Assembly: GCF_003076475.1 (NCBI RefSeq)
Contig: NZ_CP020919.1
Span: forward strand, 1,922,001-1,986,000
Source: Flavobacterium kingsejongi
GTDB taxonomy: Bacteria; Bacteroidota; Bacteroidia; Flavobacteriales; Flavobacteriaceae
Direction of reading: 5' to 3'
DNA: 64,000 nt
Shown: positions 8,206 to 16,801 of the stretch, piece by piece
How positions within the stretch are numbered: position 1 is the first letter of the stretch
Layout: each line of letters starts with the position of its first letter
Notes under the pieces: generated by a model
The model's database searches: none
What the model was told of the DNA's origin: nothing
What the model saw: only the letters and a program-made list of their open reading frames with translations
Made by a program: the position numbers and the translations under genes

Positions 8206-9678
8206 TTAGTTTTCTTCGTATCCGATGGAGTACAACTCGGTCTTTTGATTTTTTATTTTCAGGTGTATCGTTTCTTTTTGCACTTCCACCTGATCGTACT
8301 TCAGCTCCCGGAGCACTTTGTTGTGCTGGCTGATGATCCCGTATTTGCCGTTGGCTTTTGCAATAAATGTAGTGGCATTAAACAGCGGCTGTAAATCGTC
8401 GTAGGCGGGTTGGATCAGGATTTCATTGTTCGAATTGAGCATGCCCCAGTATGTCCCGTCACTGAAGATCTGGTTTTTTGACTGCCGCATTCCATACCCC
8501 CATTCCTGTTTTTTGAAAGTGATGTTATCGGGTAAATAAACGTTCTTTGAAAGATCAGTGTAGTGCAGGAGCTGGGCTTTACCATCTTTGGTACAGAAGA
8601 TAACAGTTCCGTCAATGGTATAAAAACGATAGGCTTCGGGAACAACTGGTTTGGCATCGTAATCATAGATTCCATCCAGGTCATTGGCATTAGTTACATA
8701 AAAATAGGTATAGGTAGGGTCGGAATGTATGTTTTTGTACTGTACCGGTAATATGGTTTTGTTGTTGTTATCCAGTAGGCCATATTGCTGTTTTGTAGCT
8801 ACCAGGAAGCGATTGTTGGGATAGGCTACGACCAGGTCATAGTCGAATGGCGTGACGATAGCATTGTCGTAGGACAAGAGGCCATATTTGTTTTTCTGTT
8901 TGGCGATTATCTTGTCATTGGCGAGTTCGAGTTCGTCATAGGTACATGGAATTGAAAATTGCCCTTTGTTATTGACTAATCCTATTTTATGGGTTTTGCG
9001 GTTTTGAATGGTGCAATAGCCGTTTTTATAGCTGGTGATGGTATGATTGGGAATGGGAGGAAAAGCGAGTTTACCGTCCGGAGCCATAATACTGGTCGAT
9101 TTATTGGGTAACTCCACCATCGCATAGCCATTATAGAAACGTTCGATATTGGTATAATTGAATTCGGTTATCTTTTGCCCACGGGTATCAAAAATAGCTT
9201 CCAGATTGTTTTGGGTGACAATAAAACGGTTTTCATTGGCCTCGGTAATATGACTGTATTTCATTGGGATAACCAGTATGTTCAGGGAATCTATGACACC
9301 ATATTTATTACCCAGCCCTACAACGGAATACCCATTATAAAAACTGCTGACATCATCATATTGAATTGGGATAATGACTTTGCCCTTTCGGTTGATAAAG
9401 CCTCTTTTCATAATGCCTTTAATGGTATAGCCGGCTTCAATCCTCAGGCTGTCCCTACGATTAATATGTATGTAATTGTAAATTGGAGGTACGAGTTCAT
9501 TACCCAGGCTATCGACAATACCGTTTTTGTTTTTGGCATCCCGAACAATCGCCAGGCCATTTTCGAGTCCGGATACATAGGTGTATTTTTGGTTCAGGCT
9601 TTCTTTAATTCCTGTTGACATTTGTGCTAATGCGGGAGTAGCCATCAGTAGTAAGAGATAGGTTTTCAGTTGGTTCAT
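8206..9678 (-). CDS. Secreted WG-repeat protein
   Basis: A 490-aa protein with a signal peptide (MNQLKTYLLLLMATPALAQ) followed by roughly fifteen degenerate ~25-residue WG-type repeats. Repeat signatures such as KNKYGLLS, NNKGQFSIP and GKYGIISQHNKV recur, each with a small-aromatic-Gly core and a following 'YDxI' strand. WG proteins are beta-rich and are thought to bind other proteins; their targets are rarely known. The start at 9678 is chosen because it begins the signal peptide directly, whereas the longer frame to 9708 would bury it. Confidence 0.85.
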   Translation of the reverse strand: MNQLKTYLLLLMATPALAQMSTGIKESLNQKYTYVSGLENGLAIVRDAKNKNGIVDSLGNELVPPIYNYIHINRRDSLRIEAGYTIKGIMKRGFINRKGKVIIPIQYDDVSSFYNGYSVVGLGNKYGVIDSLNILVIPMKYSHITEANENRFIVTQNNLEAIFDTRGQKITEFNYTNIERFYNGYAMVELPNKSTSIMAPDGKLAFPPIPNHTITSYKNGYCTIQNRKTHKIGLVNNKGQFSIPCTYDELELANDKIIAKQKNKYGLLSYDNAIVTPFDYDLVVAYPNNRFLVATKQQYGLLDNNNKTILPVQYKNIHSDPTYTYFYVTNANDLDGIYDYDAKPVVPEAYRFYTIDGTVIFCTKDGKAQLLHYTDLSKNVYLPDNITFKKQEWGYGMRQSKNQIFSDGTYWGMLNSNNEILIQPAYDDLQPLFNATTFIAKANGKYGIISQHNKVLRELKYDQVEVQKETIHLKIKNQKTELYSIGYEEN

Positions 9679-9812
9679 GCTGTAGTAGGATTTAGGACAT
9701 ACTTCCAAATATACGGAACTCTCCCGAAGTTGTATCGCTGGAAATAGCCAAATAGTTATTAAAAAAGCCCCTTGCGGAGCTTTGATAGATTAACTAGATC
9801 GGTAAAAAAATA

Positions 9813-10217
9813 TTATTGTTTTTCAAAGGTGGATTCGGTACCATCAGCAGCGATAATGCCATTGAAGAGTACCAGTGTTTTTCCGGACAGGTTGGCCAGT
9901 TGTTTTTCCCCTTTGTTAAAAGTAATGCTATAATTGGCTTTGGTGTTGTTAACGGGGACATCCTGTTCCGGTGCCAGGACAAAAGTACCGCTATCGACTT
10001 TTTTACCATCGCTGTATTTTTCGAATGTTTCCCCCTCAAATTTGTAGGTGTTGCCATTTCCGGCTTTGAAATCAGGATTGACTCCGGCGACCTGTATTCC
10101 GGCCACATGGCGGAGTTCCCAGGTTCCGTTCAATTGAGAGGCTTCGGTTTTCTTCTCACAGCTGATCAGGCTAAAAAGAATAATTGTGCTGAGTGTTAGT
10201 TTCAAAATGCTTTTCAT
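9813..10217 (-). CDS. Lipocalin/META-like lipoprotein
   Basis: A 134-aa lipoprotein: hydrophobic signal followed by a lipobox ending in LISC (Cys ~20) and a short charged linker. The mature part opens with LNGTWELRHV, the start typical of lipocalin-like or META-like beta-barrel domains that begin with a conserved Trp, and continues as alternating strands (YKFEGETFEKYSDGK). The start at 10217 is picked because it places the signal peptide at the N-terminus. The ligand and role are unknown. Confidence 0.75.
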   Translation of the reverse strand: MKSILKLTLSTIILFSLISCEKKTEASQLNGTWELRHVAGIQVAGVNPDFKAGNGNTYKFEGETFEKYSDGKKVDSGTFVLAPEQDVPVNNTKANYSITFNKGEKQLANLSGKTLVLFNGIIAADGTESTFEKQ

Positions 10218-10341
10218 CGTTTTTTGTATAATGGTTAGGGTTGGTATGCTGTTGCAGACGAAGTTACACAAAATAAGAGTTATCCGGTTGGTCGTTCGTA
10301 TAATTTCGGGAGGAATGAAATGCGCAAGCCACGCTTGATAA

Positions 10342-10402
10342 TACTAATTTATAAATCAGGTATTAGTACGTGGTATAGGGATAGGGCATAAAGGTAGCTT
10401 TG
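10342..10402 (+). promoter_or_regulatory. Promoter region of the 10.4-13.2 kb cassette
   Basis: A -7 element TAGCTTTG lies at 10395-10402, 25 nt before the ATG at 10428; a near -33 TGG sits 21 nt further upstream. Just before it, TACTAAT (10342-10348) and ATTAGTA (10362-10368) form a perfect 7-bp inverted repeat with a 13-nt spacer, a possible operator. Confidence 0.45.
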
Positions 10403-10427
10403 AAACTTAACCTTTAAATAAAAAGAG

Positions 10428-11930
10428 ATGAGTTTTTTAGATAATGCAATTAGTTCAATTGGGCAGGGACTTGCCATTACGGCAGCTCAGTCGATATCCG
10501 ATTCTACGGGTGTTGATGTTGGTGGTACCTTGGGATTTTTATTTGGAGGTGGCCAAAAAGCCGGTGGAGAAAATATTGGTACACTTGAAGCAACCATCCA
10601 ATCTGTGTTTGGAGGTGGAGGTAGCAGTCCTGATGCAACAGTATTGGCTCAGTTGTCGAGTACCCTGAGCCAACAACAACAGGCAATAGCCAATTTAGGT
10701 GTCCAGATTACCGGGATCGCAAATGCATTGAGCCACTTAGAAGGTGAGATTGCAGGGATTGAATCCATGTTGACAAAAATCAGTCAGCACCAGCTTTTTA
10801 CGGATTGGAATACCATTGATATCCAACTTACCGAATATATAAAAGCAATTGATTCCTGTTACATGGAATATGGTATGTATGTGAGCCAATATGCGACCAC
10901 TCCTGTGAATGAAGTAACGTATTTGGTTCAGGCTATTTTCGACCCTAATACCGGTCCATTGGTAGGTATGAAAACCATCAATGCACTACTTATGGGTGGC
11001 GGTGGCCAATCCAAAGGTGCGCTTCAATTGTGGTCTATAATGGTGACACCCTTAATTCAGGATGGTACTTTAGATTATCGCCTTGCAGTGGAGCAGTATT
11101 TTCAATATTATCAAAAATTAGCATATGCTGAACTTAAAGCCGCTAATTTATTGATGGAGGCTTATATTTATAATGGCGATAAAACCAGTGCGGATAATAT
11201 CTGGTCAGTTTACCAATTGCAGTTGATCCAACAAGAAGATATTTTTATCAATGGGCTTATTCCATTGGTTTATAGCGGAATAGTGGGCGGCAGTGCTGTA
11301 GGACAATATAAAGGAAAGAATTTTACCTTTTTTGGAGCTGCAATGGAACTCAATCCAGGAGTGCAACAGGTGGTTGGAGATAGTGATCCGGGTAATGCAT
11401 TTTATGCACCATCGAATATTTTTCAACTGGCGGAACAGTTACTGGCTAATTTATCCGTTACTGCTGCGACCAGTCGTCGTATTGTAGTGCATATGCTTTA
11501 TTCATCGGGAGTAGGTATTCCAACATTGCTTTCGGGGCTGCAGCTCTCACTTAGTGCTGGAAATTCAGGAACTACTATTACGCCTATTTCGGACACCGTA
11601 CTGGGTGGGCCATTTGATTTTCCTAATGGAGCCGGTGGTTATATCATATATCCAGATGTTAATTTCTATACCGGTGCCGGTTTTTATGTGAAACGTTATG
11701 TGTATAATGAAACTACGCAAAGTGGACTTGCCGATACGGGCACTTATACGCTTAGTAATTTAAACGGGCATGATGGCCTCTTACCGATACAAACGTATGC
11801 TTCCCAAATAACGCCTTTTCAGGAGAATTCTGTAATTGCATATAATCTGGAGGTTAATCCTGTATCAAAATTCGATTTTATGAACTTCATGGCTTATAGT
11901 GTGCCTATGACTGTGGTGCCGATATGGTAA
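10428..11930 (+). CDS. Unrecognised 500-aa protein, helical N-terminus, beta-rich C-terminus
   Basis: I do not recognise this protein. Residues ~1-70 are rich in Gly, Ala and Ser with glycine clusters. Residues ~75-125 look like a heptad coiled coil with a glutamine run (LSQQQQAIANLGVQITG). Residues ~130-290 appear as long amphipathic helices rich in Tyr and Gln. The C-terminal ~200 residues are Gly/Thr/Asn-rich and strand-like. There is no signal peptide. The layout, a helical bundle followed by a beta domain, recalls pore-forming or delta-endotoxin-like toxins, but no toxin motif is seen, so this is only a suggestion. The glycosyltransferase gene follows after 29 bp and a shared terminator closes the unit. 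Confidence 0.75.
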   Translation: MSFLDNAISSIGQGLAITAAQSISDSTGVDVGGTLGFLFGGGQKAGGENIGTLEATIQSVFGGGGSSPDATVLAQLSSTLSQQQQAIANLGVQITGIANALSHLEGEIAGIESMLTKISQHQLFTDWNTIDIQLTEYIKAIDSCYMEYGMYVSQYATTPVNEVTYLVQAIFDPNTGPLVGMKTINALLMGGGGQSKGALQLWSIMVTPLIQDGTLDYRLAVEQYFQYYQKLAYAELKAANLLMEAYIYNGDKTSADNIWSVYQLQLIQQEDIFINGLIPLVYSGIVGGSAVGQYKGKNFTFFGAAMELNPGVQQVVGDSDPGNAFYAPSNIFQLAEQLLANLSVTAATSRRIVVHMLYSSGVGIPTLLSGLQLSLSAGNSGTTITPISDTVLGGPFDFPNGAGGYIIYPDVNFYTGAGFYVKRYVYNETTQSGLADTGTYTLSNLNGHDGLLPIQTYASQITPFQENSVIAYNLEVNPVSKFDFMNFMAYSVPMTVVPIW

Positions 11931-11959
11931 TTTTAAATTATGGTAATCAGAATGTGTAG

Positions 11960-13210
11960 ATGAGCATAAGACCCAAACGATTGCTGATTTCCGGCTTATA
12001 TGTACCAGGATCTGGATTAACCAATGTGATTTCAGTGCTGATGCGTGAACTAAGTGCCCACTACGAACTTCGCGGCCTGGGTTTTCAGTTTTTGGATTTT
12101 CCCGCCAGTAGCGATAGTATTGTTGAGGGTTGCCCGATGCACATTACCGGATCGCAGTTTCGTGTCTTTATGCCAGATCCGGGATGGTTGGAAAACTGTA
12201 TGCATAATTTTAGGCCGGAAGGCATCGTAGTAATAGGGCCACCTTTTTTAACCCTGCACTTTTTAGGGCAATTGCAGGATTACAGGACACAATGTCCCAT
12301 TATATTGTATTTGCCTTTGGAAGGTAAGATTGTGAACCCGGATATTATTGGCACTTTAAAGTTGGTAGATCACTGTATACTGTATACTGAGTATGCACGA
12401 TTGAATATGATTGCTTTATGTGAAACGGCCGTAAAAGCAGGGGTAGATTTTCGCAGGCCTGTATTTAGTGTGGTGGGTCATGGTGTAGATACGGCTGACT
12501 TTTTTCCAATTTCGGAGCGTATTGATGCTGGAGGGAAGCAAAAAGCAAATAGTGCACTAAAAGAACAGCTTTTTCCCGGGCAGCCGGAACTTCATGATTC
12601 TTTTATTATACTGAATGCTAACCGAGCGTACTACAGGAAGCGGCTCGATCTCACGATAGCAGGTTTTGCGCTATTTGCAAAGGAGCATCCGAAAGCTTAT
12701 TTGTATTTGCACACGGGAACTACTGCTCTTAAGGAGCGTATCCATTTGCAGGAGCTTATCGATAATTCAGGTGCTAGCAAACAGATTTTACTGAATGTAC
12801 TGAATCCTGAAGGAGAGAAAGTATCTACCAGCCGATTGAATTTGCTGTACAATCTCTGTGATGTAGGTATAACCACTGCTATGGGAGAGGGGTGGGGGCT
12901 TGCGAGTTTTGAGCATGCCGCAACCGGAGCACCACAGATTGTACCCGATCATACCAGCTTCAGTGAAAACTGGACAGGAAAGGGAATTCTATTGGATATC
13001 AGTAGTACGGAATATGTGTTTTATGAACTGGCAGACATGTATGTCGTTGCTCCAGAGTCTGTTGCGGAGGCTTTGGCATTAGTGTGTACAAATCGGATGC
13101 ATTATGACCAAATGGCGAAGGCAGGGTATGATTATGCTAAAGCACCCTCATTGGCATGGTCAGCTGTGGCACTTAAGTTTACAGAAATACTGGAAATAGC
13201 TTTAATTTGA
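11960..13210 (+). CDS. Glycosyltransferase (GT4/GT1-like, GT-B fold)
   Basis: A 416-aa cytosolic GT-B glycosyltransferase. The N-terminal half starts with ISGLYVPGSGLTNVI, the usual first strand and Gly-rich loop; the C-terminal half has RKRLDLTIAGF and the donor-binding motif GEGWGLASFEH...P near residue 310, matching the E-x7-E pattern of GT4 enzymes. It lies 29 bp behind the unknown 500-aa gene and shares its terminator. There are no sugar-nucleotide or polysaccharide genes nearby, so the acceptor may be the neighbouring protein itself rather than a polysaccharide; that is inference. Confidence 0.85.
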   Translation: MSIRPKRLLISGLYVPGSGLTNVISVLMRELSAHYELRGLGFQFLDFPASSDSIVEGCPMHITGSQFRVFMPDPGWLENCMHNFRPEGIVVIGPPFLTLHFLGQLQDYRTQCPIILYLPLEGKIVNPDIIGTLKLVDHCILYTEYARLNMIALCETAVKAGVDFRRPVFSVVGHGVDTADFFPISERIDAGGKQKANSALKEQLFPGQPELHDSFIILNANRAYYRKRLDLTIAGFALFAKEHPKAYLYLHTGTTALKERIHLQELIDNSGASKQILLNVLNPEGEKVSTSRLNLLYNLCDVGITTAMGEGWGLASFEHAATGAPQIVPDHTSFSENWTGKGILLDISSTEYVFYELADMYVVAPESVAEALALVCTNRMHYDQMAKAGYDYAKAPSLAWSAVALKFTEILEIALI

Positions 13211-13230
13211 GAGTCGAAATTCAACCAACT

Positions 13231-13269
13231 CAAATCGGCTGTCTTGAAAAAGGCAGCCGATTTGTTTTT
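13231..13269 (+). terminator. Rho-independent terminator
   Basis: A perfect 11-bp stem (CAAATCGGCTG at 13231-13241 with CAGCCGATTTG at 13254-13264), a 12-nt loop and a run of five T. It ends the transcript of the unknown protein/glycosyltransferase pair. Confidence 0.92.
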
Positions 13270-13331
13270 AATAGCCCTGTTTATATATATAGTGTAAATA
13301 GAACACGAAAAATCTGAAAAAGTATGTGAAT

Positions 13332-13970
13332 CTAGATCATCCCATGCTGGTTGGCAATTGCGACCAGTTCGGCTACATTTTTAGCCTTGCATTTTTGTAA
13401 TATATTCTTGCGGTGGGTGTCTACGGTGAGGGCACTCAGGCAAAGCTCTTCTGCAATCTTGATACTGGTTTTCCCTTCGCCCAATAGTTTTAAAATTTCG
13501 GATTCCCTTTTTGTCAGTTTCGGGAATTCCTGGATTTCATTTTTTAAGGGTTTGCTGATGATGACTTTGACCTCGTTGCAAAACGCAATATTCCCCATGC
13601 TGACCTGTTTGATCCCATTGCTGAGTTCTTCCAGTGATGCATTTTTGAGCATGTAGCCACTGGCACCATTTTGTAAGGATTGCATGATCATACTCCGTTC
13701 CGATCGATTGCTGAGCATGAGTACTGAAGTGGCGGGAGAAATCTCTTTAATGATCTGGCACAACTCAATTCCATTGGTATCGGGTAGTGTGATATCGAGT
13801 AATACGACTTCTACCGGATTGGTTTTGACATAGGATACAATTCCGTTTCCGTCCACAAAGCAGGCGATGATACTGAGGTCTTTTTCATTTGCCAGTAACT
13901 GCCTGAGGCCCTCAATTACAATAGGGTGGTCGTCGACAATAGCGATGGTAATACTTTTAGGCGTTTCCAT
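13332..13970 (-). CDS. NarL/LuxR-family response regulator
   Basis: A 212-aa response regulator. The receiver domain (residues ~8-125) shows the acidic pair VDDHP, the phospho-acceptor Asp in VVLLDITLPD and the later conserved Lys in GYMLKNA. The C-terminal LuxR HTH (residues ~148-208) has LTKRESEILKLLGEGKTS and LSALTVDTHRKNIL. Its start codon lies inside the 3' end of the histidine kinase gene (14-bp overlap), so the pair is one unit and the kinase is its partner. Targets are unknown. Confidence 0.95.
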   Translation of the reverse strand: METPKSITIAIVDDHPIVIEGLRQLLANEKDLSIIACFVDGNGIVSYVKTNPVEVVLLDITLPDTNGIELCQIIKEISPATSVLMLSNRSERSMIMQSLQNGASGYMLKNASLEELSNGIKQVSMGNIAFCNEVKVIISKPLKNEIQEFPKLTKRESEILKLLGEGKTSIKIAEELCLSALTVDTHRKNILQKCKAKNVAELVAIANQHGMI

Positions 13971-15966
13971 GAGTATGTAATTCGATGTTAATAGTCGTTC
14001 CTTCTCCCGGTTGGGAGTTGATTTCCAGTTTTCCTTTCAGGTATTCCACCCGGTTCCTGACATTGTGCATTCCCATTCCTTTTTTATCGCGAATGTCTTC
14101 CCAACGGAATCCAATTCCATTATCTTCTACCGTAATAAAAAACGTATCATCACTCTGGCTGCATTGCAACAGGATGTTGGTGGATTTGCCATGTTTAATG
14201 CTGTTGGAGAGTAATTCCTGTACGATACGATACAGGTTGAGTTGCACTGCAAGGGGAATTCCGGGCTGGATATTATACGTTTGAAGGTCGATGGTCAGCC
14301 GGTCGTCCATATAAAATTCACAAAGGTCTTTTAAGGCCGTTTCCAGTCCGAATTTTAGTAGGGATTCCGGCATCAGGTTCCGGGCCACACTTCGTAATTC
14401 GCCTACGGAGCGGTCGAGCTGCTGGGTGATTTTATCAAAATCATTTCTTTTTTCCTCGGTCAGGTTTTTGGACGCCCAGCCGGAGAAGTTGATCTTTACA
14501 CCTGCCAGCATCCCACCAAGCCCATCGTGTAAGTCTTTTGCGATCCTTTCCCGTTCGGTTTCTTCTCCTTCGAGCATGGCTTTGGCAATCTTCAGTTGTT
14601 CCTCATGTTCGCGTTTTTGGATTTCCTGCTTGTGGTTGATTTCCTTCTGGCGGATTAATTTTTTATTATTTAGGGAATAACTATAGGAGAATAAAGCGAT
14701 GATGAGCAGCAGGCAGCAGATACCGCCCAATAGCCAGGAATATTTCCTATTGGTACTGGCAGCAAGAGCCTGTTCGGCTTTCTCGGTTTGTAATGTGCCA
14801 ATTTCCTTTTCGCTTTCGACATTACGGTACTTGGCTTCCAATGCAGATACGGTTTCCTGTAACCGGACTCCGGAAAGGCTATCACTGAGCGTGCTGTACT
14901 TTTTCAACCATTGGTAAGCGGCATCTTTATCACCAATCAGCTCATTTATTTTCATCAGTTCGGCATAGATGGTTTTGGAATTATTGGCATCCTTGGTAAT
15001 CGTACCTTCCTGTAGCAAATCCATCAGTAGTTTTCGTGCTTCTAGATAGCGTTTTTGGTGCATAAAAGCTTCGTATTTACGAAAGTACAGCATTTGCAGC
15101 ATTTGCGCCTGATTGTTTTTACGGGCCAGGGCAATACCCCGGTCGGCACTTTTTAAAGCAGCTTCAAAGTTAGCTTTTGAAATAGCATACTGGCATTCGG
15201 TAAGTTCATAAAAAGCATAATTGACTGATTCGGGATAAGGAGCCAGGATGGCTTTTGCCCCATCCAGCATTTTTCGGGCTACATCTTTTTTATTGGCATA
15301 AATGAGATTGGTCGCTGCCCCGATATACGCCAACAGTAAAGTCGATGATCTCGGGAAATCTTTTTCGAGCAGGTCAATGGCTTTTTGGTTATAATCTTCT
15401 GCCTCTTCAAATTTAGCGTTGTACATCAGGATCGTCCCGAATTGGGAATAGTAATGGGCTAATCTTTCTTTGTTACCGGACCTTTGTGCTAATGGAATGG
15501 TTTTTTCGGTTAATATTTTCATCACAAAAGGATAGCCTTCTTTGTCTTTGGACATGATTGCATAGTTGTACCATGCCGATGCCTGAAGTACTAAGGCGGC
15601 TTTGGTATTGAATTTCGCAAGGGCGATCTGTGCTTTTTTATAGGAAGCTGCGGCTTTTTCTTTGTTCCGGGTCGTATAAAATTGCCCTTCGTAGAAAAAA
15701 TATTCCGCATTCAGGTAAGGCGAATTCCCGCTGTATTTTTTGGCTTGCTGCAGGTAATAGCGGCCTTTGATGGTGTCTCTAACCCGCCAGTAATCGGCTA
15801 ACAAATATTGAGCATCTGCTTTCAGGCTGTCGGAAACCTGTGTTTTGATACTGCGGTTTAAACTATCGATATAGGATTTTTCATTGAGGGGTAACATTTG
15901 CTGTGCCTGTATGGGTAACGCCTGTAGTACTGTAAAACAAAGAATAAGAAGAAATCGAATGTGCAT
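13957..15966 (-). CDS. TPR-containing sensor histidine kinase (HisKA_3 type)
   Basis: A 669-aa membrane kinase. A signal peptide (ending IQAQ) leads into ~350 residues of TPR-like helical repeats, predicted periplasmic, then one membrane span at about residues 405-425, a coiled coil and the HisKA_3 box ERIAKDLHDGLGG with the phospho-accepting His. The ATPase domain shows the N box (VQELLSNSIKHG), the G1 box (VEDNGIGF) and GMGMHNV. This is the common NarX-like layout of Bacteroidota TPR kinases. It overlaps and presumably phosphorylates the LuxR regulator at 13332. The stimulus is not known. Confidence 0.93.
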   Translation of the reverse strand: MHIRFLLILCFTVLQALPIQAQQMLPLNEKSYIDSLNRSIKTQVSDSLKADAQYLLADYWRVRDTIKGRYYLQQAKKYSGNSPYLNAEYFFYEGQFYTTRNKEKAAASYKKAQIALAKFNTKAALVLQASAWYNYAIMSKDKEGYPFVMKILTEKTIPLAQRSGNKERLAHYYSQFGTILMYNAKFEEAEDYNQKAIDLLEKDFPRSSTLLLAYIGAATNLIYANKKDVARKMLDGAKAILAPYPESVNYAFYELTECQYAISKANFEAALKSADRGIALARKNNQAQMLQMLYFRKYEAFMHQKRYLEARKLLMDLLQEGTITKDANNSKTIYAELMKINELIGDKDAAYQWLKKYSTLSDSLSGVRLQETVSALEAKYRNVESEKEIGTLQTEKAEQALAASTNRKYSWLLGGICCLLLIIALFSYSYSLNNKKLIRQKEINHKQEIQKREHEEQLKIAKAMLEGEETERERIAKDLHDGLGGMLAGVKINFSGWASKNLTEEKRNDFDKITQQLDRSVGELRSVARNLMPESLLKFGLETALKDLCEFYMDDRLTIDLQTYNIQPGIPLAVQLNLYRIVQELLSNSIKHGKSTNILLQCSQSDDTFFITVEDNGIGFRWEDIRDKKGMGMHNVRNRVEYLKGKLEINSQPGEGTTINIELHTHGNA

Positions 15967-16215
15967 GTTGCGGATCGTAAATATTTAAGCCACTAAAATA
16001 GAGATAGTCTGCCAGAAAAAAAATACCTAAAAACAGGTAGTGCTTTTTACTCCTTTATCGGTATTGTACACAAAGGTAGAAATGGCAATCTTTGAAAATA
16101 GAAAGTAATGCCTTACGAAATGGCTCATGCCATCGACTTTTGCTTCTATGGAAGTAGCGGTAGCAGTAGCAGTTTGTAGTGTATAAAAATTGTATAATTA
16201 AAAAAGAAAAGCAAA

Positions 16216-16716
16216 ATGAAAAAAGCAGTAAACAAAAAATCAATGATGCAGAAAATGGCACTTTTATTCTGTACTATTTTATTTGGAACCCTTGCAGGTT
16301 GCAGTAGTGATGATAGTGGTGACCCTACTGTTACACTTCCAGAAGGTAAAAATATAAAACTGACCCTGACAATGACAGGGGTAACGACAGATGATTTTAT
16401 TTCTTTTGTGGCTGCCGGTGGTACTCATAACCCGAACCAGACTACAGTCTGGAAATTAAACGGTGTTTCACAACCGGGAGAAACGGCCATAAGCCTGAAT
16501 AAAAATAGTTTTACAGGTGGTACGACAACGTATGTACTGGAATCAGAAGTACCCATGGCTGCTGTTGCGGTTGGGATGCAGTTTATCGCTACCGCAAATC
16601 CTACTCACAGTTTTACCTTCAGTTATAAAGCGGAAGTAAATGGAGTTGTAGTAAAAGAGGAAAATAATGTAACTGTAGCGCCTAATGCCGATTATAGCCA
16701 CAATTATTCTTATTAA
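16216..16716 (+). CDS. Probable surface-exposed lipoprotein
   Basis: A 166-aa lipoprotein. The signal sequence ends in a lipobox LAGC (Cys ~29). Directly after it comes SSDDSGD, an acidic stretch like the lipoprotein export signal that sends Bacteroidota lipoproteins to the cell surface. The rest is beta-strand-like and Thr/Val/Asn-rich, with no enzyme motif. A strong terminator follows 33 bp after the stop. It stands alone. An internal ATG (MMQK) ten codons in is also possible as start. The function is unknown. Confidence 0.75.
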   Translation: MKKAVNKKSMMQKMALLFCTILFGTLAGCSSDDSGDPTVTLPEGKNIKLTLTMTGVTTDDFISFVAAGGTHNPNQTTVWKLNGVSQPGETAISLNKNSFTGGTTTYVLESEVPMAAVAVGMQFIATANPTHSFTFSYKAEVNGVVVKEENNVTVAPNADYSHNYSY

Positions 16717-16748
16717 TTTACCGTTGTGACACTAAAGTGTTACTGCAG

Positions 16749-16783
16749 AAAGCCCTGTAAATGTTTATTTACAGGGCTTTTTT
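16749..16783 (+). terminator. Rho-independent terminator, probably bidirectional
   Basis: A perfect 13-bp stem (AAAGCCCTGTAAA at 16749-16761 with TTTACAGGGCTTT at 16768-16780), 6-nt loop, flanking A and T runs. It sits between the lipoprotein gene and the convergent serine hydrolase gene. Confidence 0.93.
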
Positions 16784-16801
16784 AGGTTAGGCTTTTGTTG
16801 G

